A stretch of 64,000 nucleotides of DNA from Pseudomonadota bacterium (GTDB lineage: Bacteria; Pseudomonadota; Gammaproteobacteria; Burkholderiales; JAKAFK01), in assembly GCA_021817985.1 (NCBI GenBank), contig JAKAFK010000002.1, positions 1 to 64,000 on the forward strand, written 5' to 3'. The notes under the pieces were generated by a model. The model had not been told where the DNA came from, did not search any database, and was given only the letters and a program-made list of their open reading frames with translations. Positions 18,106 through 25,769 of this stretch are shown one piece after another. The position numbers and the translations under genes were made by a program. Each line of letters starts with the position of its first letter. Within the stretch, counting starts at the first letter, position 1.

Positions 18106-18608
18106 GGGACCGAGAACCGCCACCTCGGGGGAAGGTCCCCTGGTACACCATCAATCCCGGCCGCTGCCCATACCCGAACCGCGTACGCGGGCGCACCGAA
18201 GAGACTTCCTGAGTTGTATGCCTGAATTGCGTGATTGAGCGCGGCCTGCCCTCGGTAACCTTCTGCCAGCGCCAACCTCCATGCCTTCTCCAGGATCTTG
18301 CCGCCGGTCCGAATATTCACGCATGGATCGAATACGCTCGCCGCCGTCACACCATAACGCGCAAAGTTGAGGGTGTTGATCTGCATAAGTCCAGCATCGA
18401 CGCTGTGCCGTTGTCTGATCCAGCGTGAGAGAATCCGCTCCGCGTCCCGGATGCTCGCCGCGACGGTGCTCACGCCCGTGGTGTTATCGTGGAGGGCTAG
18501 AGGATCACCTTTCGATTCCACACGCACGATCGCCGCGACAGTCGAGGGTGCAACCTGGGGAGCGCACGTATGGGCAAGAGCAAGGATCGGCACCATACCG
18601 ATCACCAT
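18090..18608 (-). CDS. virB1: VirB1-like lytic transglycosylase
   Basis: 172 residues with an export signal-like start and a lysozyme-like domain: catalytic Glu31 in VRVESKGDP, GLMQIN, and a late AYNSGS motif. It locally degrades peptidoglycan for assembly of the mating channel. ATG 18608 overlaps the traF stop; the gene in turn overlaps the traB-like gene. It is distinct from the transglycosylase at 12510-12959 that serves the pil operon. Confidence 0.85.
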   Translation of the reverse strand: MVIGMVPILALAHTCAPQVAPSTVAAIVRVESKGDPLALHDNTTGVSTVAASIRDAERILSRWIRQRHSVDAGLMQINTLNFARYGVTAASVFDPCVNIRTGGKILEKAWRLALAEGYRGQAALNHAIQAYNSGSLFGAPAYAVRVWAAAGIDGVPGDLPPRWRFSVPWSPK

Positions 18609-19213
18609 GTCAGTACAGGAGTCAGCCGGGCCGATACAAGAGACTCGGGAACAGGCCCGAAGTAGCGCGAATCGAATGCGGCCGCACTGTGAGTCGCCAC
18701 CGCGAAAAATTCTCCCGGGGCCAGCTTCTGTGACCCGAACGGCTGGTGCGGGATTCGGGATCCGGCCTTCGATCGAGCAACGACTGCCGAATTTCCGATC
18801 ATGTGCCCGTTGACGCGGATCCCCGCCGGCTCCACATCCACCACGTCGCCAGGCAACGCGCCTACTTGTTTGATGAGCGGCAACACACCCCCGGGGCACT
18901 CCCCGGAGTTAGTCCCCAGCCACCCGCGGCCTCTCGCAAAAGCGATGACCACATTCGTCTCCGGCGGGCAAAACTCAACCAGCATGCCCCGCTTCCATTC
19001 CGAGCTGCTCGGAACAGATTTGAGGCGATATACTCCAAGAGGAAGACAGGGCGAAATATTGAGCGTCAGCCGCGCGGCCGACAAGACAGTCGGTCCCGCC
19101 GCCACGATCGTGGCGGCAAGCAGGCAAAGGCTCAGAATATGCCGATCTGGCGTCGGCCCGAAACGAAAGAAGCGGGTTCTGTCGGGAAACGAAGGCATGC
19201 CAGCATATAGCAT
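18602..19213 (-). CDS. traF: TraF-like conjugative signal peptidase (S26 family)
   Basis: 203 residues with an N-terminal membrane helix (about 28-47). The catalytic Ser region is SPCLPLGVY, and GDVVDV and the C-terminal FDSRYFGPV region are typical of S26 peptidases. RP4 TraF matures and cyclises the TrbC pilin, so trbC at 47122-47457 is the likely substrate. A 17-bp palindrome copy is embedded at 18998-19014. A later ATG at 19198 is also possible. Confidence 0.85.
   Translation of the reverse strand: MLYAGMPSFPDRTRFFRFGPTPDRHILSLCLLAATIVAAGPTVLSAARLTLNISPCLPLGVYRLKSVPSSSEWKRGMLVEFCPPETNVVIAFARGRGWLGTNSGECPGGVLPLIKQVGALPGDVVDVEPAGIRVNGHMIGNSAVVARSKAGSRIPHQPFGSQKLAPGEFFAVATHSAAAFDSRYFGPVPESLVSARLTPVLTW
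18998..19014. repeat. 17-bp palindrome, copy 2
   Basis: TTCCGAGCTGCTCGGAA inside traF, read on the minus strand as P-S-S-S-E-W. Confidence 0.9.
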
Positions 19214-19254
19214 ACCCTGGCACGGTTCATAATTTCATCGGGCCATGCCGGGCG

Positions 19255-20058
19255 CTATCCATTGGTCACCATCAGCCTCTCAATCTCCTCTAAATGCCGA
19301 CTCGCGAGGTACGCATCCTCAAATCCGTCGGCATCTGCCGGTGCGCCAAACAAATATCCCTGCGCCGACTGACAGCCCTGTCCTGCCAGGTAGGCCGCTT
19401 GCTCCTCGTTTTCCACACCTTCGGCTAGAATCTCGACGCCCAGATCCTTCCCCATCGCGAGGACTGCTTCCACAATCGCCCGTGAATTCGCGCTCCTCGG
19501 GAGATCCCGCACGAATGCGCGATCGATCTTCAGCTTGTGCGCGTGGAGCCTTGGAAGATACGAGAGACTTGCATACCCCGCCCCGAAGTCATCGATCGCG
19601 AGCCGAAAGCCCTGCATACGCAAATCATCAAGACCGTCGACGCAACGCGGATCCTTCAGGATCGGCTCCGTCTCCGTCACTTCAATCTCAATCCACTCTG
19701 GCAAAATATCGAAGCGCCGAAGTACCTCCACAGCCTTCTGGTTCAGACTTCCGCTGGCTAATTGCGGAGCCGATACGTTCACCGCAATACACAAGGGTGC
19801 ATATCCTGCATCTCTCCAAGCCCGATGCTGCCGGCACGCCTCCGTCAACACCCAGATTCCCAGCTGGTCGATCAGGCCTGATCGTTCTGCCGCGTGAATC
19901 AAACGCGCAGGAGACGTACCGCTTAATGGCCCATGCTGGCAGCGGAACAGCGCCTCGGCCCCTGTCACCGTCCTTGTATGCAAATTCACCTGCGGCTGAT
20001 AGTTCAGTCGGAAGAGCGAAAGATCCCATGCCTCCCGGAGGTCACGTCCCACGCGCAT
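19255..20058 (-). CDS. EAL-domain cyclic-di-GMP phosphodiesterase
   Basis: 267 residues forming one complete EAL domain: YQPQV, EAL at 34-36 (EALFRC), VNVSAPQL, VTETE, IDDFGAGYASLSYL, KIDRAFV, ILAEGVEN and CQSAQGYLFG. The metal- and substrate-binding residues of active enzymes appear present, so it probably hydrolyses c-di-GMP. Open frame continues upstream of the ATG with sequence weakly resembling the linker of a GGDEF-EAL protein, so it may be the detached tail of a larger ancestor. It sits in the coupling/channel operon, 41 bp before traF, so transfer and biofilm signalling could be linked. Confidence 0.85.
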   Translation of the reverse strand: MRVGRDLREAWDLSLFRLNYQPQVNLHTRTVTGAEALFRCQHGPLSGTSPARLIHAAERSGLIDQLGIWVLTEACRQHRAWRDAGYAPLCIAVNVSAPQLASGSLNQKAVEVLRRFDILPEWIEIEVTETEPILKDPRCVDGLDDLRMQGFRLAIDDFGAGYASLSYLPRLHAHKLKIDRAFVRDLPRSANSRAIVEAVLAMGKDLGVEILAEGVENEEQAAYLAGQGCQSAQGYLFGAPADADGFEDAYLASRHLEEIERLMVTNG

Positions 20059-20143
20059 ATCGTCGTCGAAATCGCTGGCCTGTCCAGCCCCCTGCCGTCC
20101 GTGTCTTGCATTCGGGAATAGCGTTTTCAGAGGAATTCTCCCT

Positions 20144-21502
20144 CTAGAGTTCCGGCCCCCGGCCGCGTTGTCTTATCTTCGCCTGCCCGGTATCTTGCCG
20201 CTCAGGCGGCTCATCGCCCCTGCCTGCCTGCAGCTCCACTGCGACCGCCGGTTCCGGAACAACGTCGCGCATTTTCGCGACGGTTGGAAAGCCGTGGGTA
20301 AGTCCTGTGATCATAGTCCCTGTATTCGGCTCGACCATCCAGTCCTGTCCGGGACTCCCAAGTCCGGTCGCCCTCCCGAATTCCTCAGGGGTCATCGCCT
20401 TTCCACGGATCGCGAAAATGGGATCCCCATTGACGAGCGCCGCAGGCCCGTTCTCCCGGTGCAGTTTGCCTTCACGCATCCAGAGGACATCTCCACTTGC
20501 CGAAAGGACAGCAGGCCCGTCATCCCGATGCGGCATGCCATCACGCATGAAAAGAACTGTCTTCCCCTCCTTCAGGTCGCCAGACGCCGTGAACGCGACG
20601 TCGTCGATGACCACCGCAGGCCCGTTGTCACGATGAATTCGCCCGCCCTTGATCACCGCGATGGCCTTGTAGGGCTCTCCGATGCTTATGCCATCGATCT
20701 CCGCAGTCGTCGTCAGGGTGATGACTCCATCCTTCTTGGGAGACTCCGCAATCTTCGCGTGCAGCATTTCAAGCGACGATTTCGTGAATGTCGTCCGGGT
20801 GAGCGCCTGCTCGAAGATATCTGCGCTGTCGCGCGGGGGCCTGGCCAGTTCTTTCTCTGCCTCCAGATACCCCGCCAGCACTTCCACGCGCGCCGCTATG
20901 TGCCTGCCATCATCGAATCCCAACGCGCTTGCGCAGTCCCGCTCAGAAAATCCCGCCCTGCCTGCGCTACCCACGATGGCGCGACGGACGTCTTCCACAT
21001 CAAAATTTGCCAGATGCCGGTACGCCGCGCTCTCCAGCGCCTCCGCGCGACCCTTCTCCGCTGTAGGGTCTTTACTGCGCACACCGAGAGACCGACGAAC
21101 GCCCGCCGCTTCGACGAACATATCAGCCCCGGGCCACACCCCCCGCTGCAGGAGGCCCAGCCGTTCCTCATCGATATGCAAGCCCGCGCATTGCTCCGGA
21201 GGAAGCAGTTGTCGTGCCGCCTCAAGCGCGTCCTGCACCTCCTTGGTGCTCCCGCGTGCAAGACTCTCGTACGCCTGCTGCAGCCGCTCCGCCTTATCGG
21301 GCACCGTGCTCGGCACGTTCACAAGCGCGGCAAGATCCTTCACGCCGCACCGGACGTGCCCTGTCCGCCAATCGTCCCAGGTGACTTTCCGCCCGCCAAC
21401 ATCCGCCTCGATCGGCCGCCCCGTGTACCGTACGGCCGCGAGCCCATCCTTCCATTCAGCCAGAGTTTCCCGCGAAGGTGCCATGATCTCCATATCGCTC
21501 AT
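20144..21502 (-). CDS. uncharacterised protein with HRxxGPA repeats
   Basis: 452 residues, cytoplasmic. Residues about 283-360 contain three tandem beta-hairpin-like repeats, GGRIHRDNGPAVV, DGMPHRDDGPAVL and EGKLHRENGPAAL, resembling MORN-like variants seen in some phage proteins. The rest is helical. A good AGGAG site precedes the ATG, and the gene lies 10 bp after the gene at 21513-22769 in the same operon. Function unknown. Confidence 0.7.
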   Translation of the reverse strand: MSDMEIMAPSRETLAEWKDGLAAVRYTGRPIEADVGGRKVTWDDWRTGHVRCGVKDLAALVNVPSTVPDKAERLQQAYESLARGSTKEVQDALEAARQLLPPEQCAGLHIDEERLGLLQRGVWPGADMFVEAAGVRRSLGVRSKDPTAEKGRAEALESAAYRHLANFDVEDVRRAIVGSAGRAGFSERDCASALGFDDGRHIAARVEVLAGYLEAEKELARPPRDSADIFEQALTRTTFTKSSLEMLHAKIAESPKKDGVITLTTTAEIDGISIGEPYKAIAVIKGGRIHRDNGPAVVIDDVAFTASGDLKEGKTVLFMRDGMPHRDDGPAVLSASGDVLWMREGKLHRENGPAALVNGDPIFAIRGKAMTPEEFGRATGLGSPGQDWMVEPNTGTMITGLTHGFPTVAKMRDVVPEPAVAVELQAGRGDEPPERQDTGQAKIRQRGRGPEL

Positions 21503-21512
21503 CAGGACACTC

Positions 21513-22769
21513 CTAGCGCGATATTTCGCGTTGCGCGCTTTGCTGGCGCTTACGCTCCTGGGTAAGGTTCACCACCTTCGGCGGTTCTCCTCTCATACGG
21601 GGTTCATAGCGAACCGTCTTGCCTTTCAGCGCCTGCGCCTGCGCTTCAGAGAAATGCCTCGCGTCGATCTTCACTTGGACATCCTGGCCCATCCGTTTGA
21701 TCGTCAACGTGCGCGTACCATCCTCCGCCACGATCGGGCTAACATCTACAAGGCGCCCTGTCACTCTGGACATTTCGATGCCCGCGCGGCTAGGCGCAAC
21801 AGCCCCTTCAACTCCCGGCGCCACCTCTTGCCCACGCCCCTCCGACAGCGGCGGGGTATTAATCGCCTCTCCTTGCGACGTAATGCGCCGCGCCAACCCG
21901 GCCTCCTTCTCCAGCAGGAGGTCGCGGTGCTTCTCGGACACCTCAACCAGGAGGCCCCTGGCGATGGCGGCATCAATGGCCGCGCCGACAAACTTGGCGT
22001 TCCCGTCGAACCGAAGCGGTTGCCCCGGAAACTTCGTCGCGGCATGGCCTACCATCGCCTCGATGCGCTCGAGTCGCGCTTCCTCGCTCATGAGGGGATT
22101 CGCGGGTGCAAGCAGTCCGTTATTGCTTTCAATGACTGGTTGTCCCAATGGCGTCCACAATTGCTGGCCGCTCGTCATCAGTTTCGCCGCCACGCCCTCC
22201 ATCTCCCGATCGCGCCCGATGAAATTCCCCAGCGGGGTCGGCTCGTAATCAGAAACACTATCTGAGACGGCGGGCTCGGGCGCCTGTTGTGTCTCTTGCA
22301 GGCCCTGACCCAACTTCACTCGCGCCTGGGCATGCCTGGCGTCATCGAACCATGTCCCAGCCGCGAGCCGGTCAACTGCCGCACGCGCCTCTTCAGCGGG
22401 TCCGTGCGCCAGCCCGACATATGCCTGTTCCTTAAGTCGCTCCGCATCCCGCATTTCCCTTACGCGCATCGTACGGTCGTCCAAGTAGGACGCATCGAGC
22501 TCCATCCTGCTCGCCGCCACGAGATCGCGCGCGCCCTGCTTCACCTTCTCGCGCGCCTCCAGGACCGGCCCCATATCCAAATCCGGGCGCAGGTCCGGCG
22601 CAGCCAATTGGCTGCTGAAATCGAGATCAAGATGCTTCTCGCGGACATCGAGGACTGGCCCCATATCCAAATCGAGATGGGCTTCGCTTGGACCAATCAT
22701 GCCTTCCAGGCCCGTCTCCGCGGGTCTTTCAGCAACCCTCTCACGTACAGTATCGAAAAAGCCTGCCAT
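21513..22769 (-). CDS. polyvalent-type accessory protein with KfrB-like C-terminal domain
   Basis: 418 residues. The N-terminus carries a duplicated acidic motif (LDLDMGPVL, twice). The middle has an LPD7-like segment (FDGNAKFVGAAIDAAIARG). The last 70 residues begin VTGRLVDV and contain RMGQDVQV, matching the KfrB-like domain that also ends the three proteins at 59823-62883. LPD and KfrB domains are typical of proteins carried into recipients by conjugative elements. It is the first gene after the 24-bp operator at 22822-22845 and has a GGAGG site 5 bp before the ATG. Confidence 0.65.
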   Translation of the reverse strand: MAGFFDTVRERVAERPAETGLEGMIGPSEAHLDLDMGPVLDVREKHLDLDFSSQLAAPDLRPDLDMGPVLEAREKVKQGARDLVAASRMELDASYLDDRTMRVREMRDAERLKEQAYVGLAHGPAEEARAAVDRLAAGTWFDDARHAQARVKLGQGLQETQQAPEPAVSDSVSDYEPTPLGNFIGRDREMEGVAAKLMTSGQQLWTPLGQPVIESNNGLLAPANPLMSEEARLERIEAMVGHAATKFPGQPLRFDGNAKFVGAAIDAAIARGLLVEVSEKHRDLLLEKEAGLARRITSQGEAINTPPLSEGRGQEVAPGVEGAVAPSRAGIEMSRVTGRLVDVSPIVAEDGTRTLTIKRMGQDVQVKIDARHFSEAQAQALKGKTVRYEPRMRGEPPKVVNLTQERKRQQSAQREISR

Positions 22770-22821
22770 GGCCGCCTCCGCGTATAGGACATTTCAAAGA
22801 TAAAAACTTCCGCTTCCGTCC

Positions 22822-22845
22822 TATAGCATCGGGAAAAGAGCTATA
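22822..22845 (-). promoter_or_regulatory. palindromic operator/promoter of the coupling/channel operon
   Basis: TATAGC-N12-GCTATA. On the minus strand the right half forms the -10 (GATGCTATAGG) and the left half falls at the -35 position, so a bound protein would cover the whole promoter. It lies 53 bp before the ATG at 22769. Confidence 0.75.
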
Positions 22846-22862
22846 CCGCTCCTGCGGGCATG

Positions 22863-24674
22863 TCACGTATAAAACACAACGGTTTGCCCATCGATGCCCC
22901 CAAACATCGACTGCCCCCCGTCCAGCTTTACCAATACCACCGGACGGTTATTGTCCTTGCGATATAGCCACCCGAGAAGCAGCCCGGCCGGGGTGAAGAC
23001 CCCGACGGCGTCATGATCGTACGGATTGTCCTTGTCGCGCGCGATACGTACGCGGGACCCGTCGTACCGCCCGATATCGAGCCCTCTTACCACCGCCAAA
23101 TTTGATCTACGCTGCATCCGCCCTCTCCGCACCTCCGGAAGGTAAAATTCTTCGCACCCGAGGAGCTCGGCCAGATCCTCATCGACGGCCAGGGCGCGCA
23201 TCGCACGCGTGCCGGCCACGTACAAGAGATTCCCTTCCTCACGGGACCAATGCCTGTGCTCCGGGTGGAGAAAATCTCCAGCGAGCTCCACCGTACCCCA
23301 TTCGAGGCCCTTCGCCTTGTGCGCTGTCGAGATCACGATCGAATCGCCTCTCGGCTCTCTCGCAGTCCCGTTCAACATCCCGATGAGCGTATCGATCTCC
23401 GGTCCGCCCCCGGCGAGTTTGAGCAACACCGCCAAATCATTCTTGCTCTCGCCACAATGCTCGCAAAACGTCTGCCAGCTTTCGAAATGGCACAGTTCGC
23501 GGTGCTGGGTCCTGCCCGTCTCGTGCAGTTCCCCCATCCCTCTCAGGAGAGAGATCATCTGAGCGGTCCCGCCAGCAACGTACACTTTCGAGATATCTGC
23601 ATTATGCTGCGCCAACGCCTCCATCACCCCCGAGTTCGTCCTGCACACAATGGCGCGCCGAGCGACATCGGACGGAATCGGGGCACTTGGGTTCGCCCGG
23701 CCAATCAAACGCAAGTCGGATTCACAGAACCGTTGGAGCGCGTGATTCGCGTACCGTGCAATGTGCTCGGAGAATCGGAACGACTCGGTAAGGCGCGTCT
23801 CGCGCTCCGTCGCGATCAGGCTCATCGCATTGACCGCTCCGCGCCACGAGTAAATTTGCTGGTTCGGATCTCCGACGTATACGCGCTGCGCCGCCTGCAT
23901 TCCGACGAGCCCTAGCATCACGCCGTTGGCGTCCTGCGCCTCGTCGAACAGAATGAAATCGGCGGGTATCCTGGGTCTTGTCAATGCCCACGCCTTAAGA
24001 TACACATCATGGGTAGATGGGAAGGAATCGAGGGGATTACTCATCCTTTCCCACAGACGGATCACTGCACTCTTGAGCTGCATGGCTATGCCTCGTGCCG
24101 CTGCAAAATCCTCCTTCGTCGCATTACCTGTTTCCACCTCTAGCCAACGGAAAGCGCGACCCCATGGTAGACAACCCTCGTCCAGGATTACCTTATCGGA
24201 CATGCAGTAAGATCCGACCCAGTCCAGAAGAAGGTATCCGATCGCGGCCGCCGACACCCGTATCACGCACGCCTCGCCGTCGCGCCGGAAAGAGATGTCC
24301 TGCCCAAGGCCTGATATGCCAGCGGCTTGCGCCGCCATCATCGCGGGGAGCCGGCTTCCTACTTTGGCGGCGAAAGCACCGTTCGTTGCTCGGTACGCAA
24401 GTGCATGCGCCGTATAGACCTGCACATTGCCCGGCATCCGCTTCTTGGCGTCGTCCGCCATCGCACGATTGAACGCCAAATAGACGCCTCGTTTGCCCGT
24501 CGACTCTGAAATCATTCTGAGTGTGGCTGTCTTGCCTGTTCCCGCACCCGCCACGATCTTCGTGTTACGGCCACTCGCGAAAGCGTCGATAGCCGCCAAC
24601 TGTTCGTCCGTCGGCTTGAGATTGGACTTGCGAGCCGCAGACGTTCGGCTTTGCCCCTCCCTCGAAACGATCAT
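22863..24674 (-). CDS. UvrD/Rep-like superfamily 1 helicase with HIRAN-like C-terminus
   Basis: 603 residues. Motif I AGAGTGKT (42-49), motif II DEAQD, motif III GDPNQQIYSWRGA, motif V STAHKAKGLEW and motif VI LLYVAGTRAM make an SF1A helicase complete. The last 60 residues (IARDKDNPYDHDAVGV...LGWLYRKDN) resemble a HIRAN domain, which binds DNA ends or stalled forks. I chose ATG 24674 with an AAGGTG site; a GTG at 24695 would lie inside the terminator hairpin. Possible roles are plasmid replication or processing of transferred DNA. Confidence 0.85.
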   Translation of the reverse strand: MIVSREGQSRTSAARKSNLKPTDEQLAAIDAFASGRNTKIVAGAGTGKTATLRMISESTGKRGVYLAFNRAMADDAKKRMPGNVQVYTAHALAYRATNGAFAAKVGSRLPAMMAAQAAGISGLGQDISFRRDGEACVIRVSAAAIGYLLLDWVGSYCMSDKVILDEGCLPWGRAFRWLEVETGNATKEDFAAARGIAMQLKSAVIRLWERMSNPLDSFPSTHDVYLKAWALTRPRIPADFILFDEAQDANGVMLGLVGMQAAQRVYVGDPNQQIYSWRGAVNAMSLIATERETRLTESFRFSEHIARYANHALQRFCESDLRLIGRANPSAPIPSDVARRAIVCRTNSGVMEALAQHNADISKVYVAGGTAQMISLLRGMGELHETGRTQHRELCHFESWQTFCEHCGESKNDLAVLLKLAGGGPEIDTLIGMLNGTAREPRGDSIVISTAHKAKGLEWGTVELAGDFLHPEHRHWSREEGNLLYVAGTRAMRALAVDEDLAELLGCEEFYLPEVRRGRMQRRSNLAVVRGLDIGRYDGSRVRIARDKDNPYDHDAVGVFTPAGLLLGWLYRKDNNRPVVLVKLDGGQSMFGGIDGQTVVFYT

Positions 24675-24692
24675 CGTATTCACCTTCGGGGG

Positions 24693-24734
24693 CACGGGCT
24701 TTCCACGCAGTCACATCGGCATGGAAAGCCCGTG
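24693..24734 (-). terminator. hairpin terminator after the outer-membrane protein gene
   Basis: Perfect 13-bp inverted repeat, CACGGGCTTTCCA paired with TGGAAAGCCCGTG across a 16-base loop, placed 5 bp past the stop at 24739. There is no long T run, so it may act as a processing or partial terminator. Confidence 0.6.
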
Positions 24735-24738
24735 TTGG

Positions 24739-25407
24739 TTAGAACCGGTACTCCACGCCGATTGAGGCGACGGGATACCATTTGTAGCTGTTGAGATCGC
24801 TTTGTAGCGTGCTCTGCGACGCGCTCACGTCACTCGTCAACGAGGCGTTGTGCGTCGGATTCGTGGCGGTGAGGCTAACTGATGCCGAGCCCTGGTACAG
24901 GGCACCGACGTCAACCATGAACGTCCACGGGCTGCCGGCCGCAACCGCGTCTCCGTAGCCAATTCCGATGTAGGGCGCGGCGTTGTTCCAGTTAATGGAA
25001 CCGTTCAACGAACCTACCTCCGCCGCCGAATAGGTATGCCCGTTGATGGTATACGCGCCGCTGGAGGGCTGCCCGCTAACATCAAACTTGTTGTTGTCAT
25101 ACATCACCCCTCCCGTGAACCGAAAGCCGTTTCCGAACGGGTGCCAATCGGCCAGCACGTCGAAACTCTCCAGTTTCAACGTGCCATCGTAACTCACGCC
25201 CCCGGACGTCTTCGTCTTCGACCAGTTATACGCGTTATACCCGAACCGCAGATTAACGGTATCGCTAAGCGCGCGCACGCCCTCAATACCATATCCGAGG
25301 GTACCGACCTTCAGGCCCACAGCTGTCGCGTCGGAGGCCTGCGCCGGCAACACGGTCAAGCCTCCCAGGGACATGACCGCCACCAATACCGCTACTTTCT
25401 TGAACAT
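24739..25407 (-). CDS. outer-membrane beta-barrel protein
   Basis: 222 residues: signal peptide (cut near AQASDA), then alternating amphipathic strands rich in Gly, Tyr and Asn, and the C-terminal aromatic signature VEYRF used for insertion by the BAM machinery. It is most like small OmpW/OprF-class or surface-antigen barrels. AAGGAG site; flanked by hairpins on both sides, so transcribed alone. It may alter the surface of plasmid-bearing cells, but the function is unknown. Confidence 0.75.
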   Translation of the reverse strand: MFKKVAVLVAVMSLGGLTVLPAQASDATAVGLKVGTLGYGIEGVRALSDTVNLRFGYNAYNWSKTKTSGGVSYDGTLKLESFDVLADWHPFGNGFRFTGGVMYDNNKFDVSGQPSSGAYTINGHTYSAAEVGSLNGSINWNNAAPYIGIGYGDAVAAGSPWTFMVDVGALYQGSASVSLTATNPTHNASLTSDVSASQSTLQSDLNSYKWYPVASIGVEYRF

Positions 25408-25429
25408 CGTCTTTTTCTCCTTTTCTCAA

Positions 25430-25448
25430 AGCCCCGGAAATCGGGGCT
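25430..25448 (-). terminator. rho-independent terminator of the DNA-processing operon
   Basis: AGCCCCG paired with CGGGGCT around a 5-base loop, followed on the minus strand by TTTG, 43 bp past the NrdD-like gene. Confidence 0.7.
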
Positions 25449-25490
25449 GCACACCACGCTCACAAATACAAGCGGGATCGCTTTCCGCAT

Positions 25491-25748
25491 TCACTGGTCA
25501 GAATCTTCATCCTCGGCGCCCCCTGGCCCGGGCACGCTGTCGGGCGGAACCTCGTACTCCCCGCCGGGTTCCGCCTCGACTTCACCCAAGCCGGCTCGAT
25601 CCTCTCGGAAAAATATCCGCTCGGCATGTTCGCCCTTTTTCCCGATATTGAAGGACTCGACCGGACGGTGATAACCCATCACCCGTGTCCAGACCTCGCA
25701 AGGCTGCCGCTCCGAGTTCCGCAGCACAATTCCGTCTTCTCCATTCAT
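25491..25748 (-). CDS. small NrdD-like protein (anaerobic RNR C-terminal fragment family)
   Basis: 85 residues. The segment CEVWTRVMGYHRPVESFNIG followed by KKGEH and ERIFFRE resembles the glycyl-radical-region tail of anaerobic ribonucleotide reductase (NRDD family; RVMGYHRPV is a hallmark), with an acidic Pro/Glu/Asp tail added. Such short stand-alone versions occur near relaxase genes on conjugative elements; their role is not known to me. ATG 25748 has an ideal GGAGGA site; a TTG at 25769 is possible but less likely. Confidence 0.7.
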   Translation of the reverse strand: MNGEDGIVLRNSERQPCEVWTRVMGYHRPVESFNIGKKGEHAERIFFREDRAGLGEVEAEPGGEYEVPPDSVPGPGGAEDEDSDQ

Positions 25749-25769
25749 GACCGTCCTCCGGTTCACCAA

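Noticed and set aside
20168-22265. Long plus-strand frames opposite the genes at 20144-22769
   Set aside because: Same reason: antisense shadows with Arg/Ser/Pro-rich composition and no motifs.
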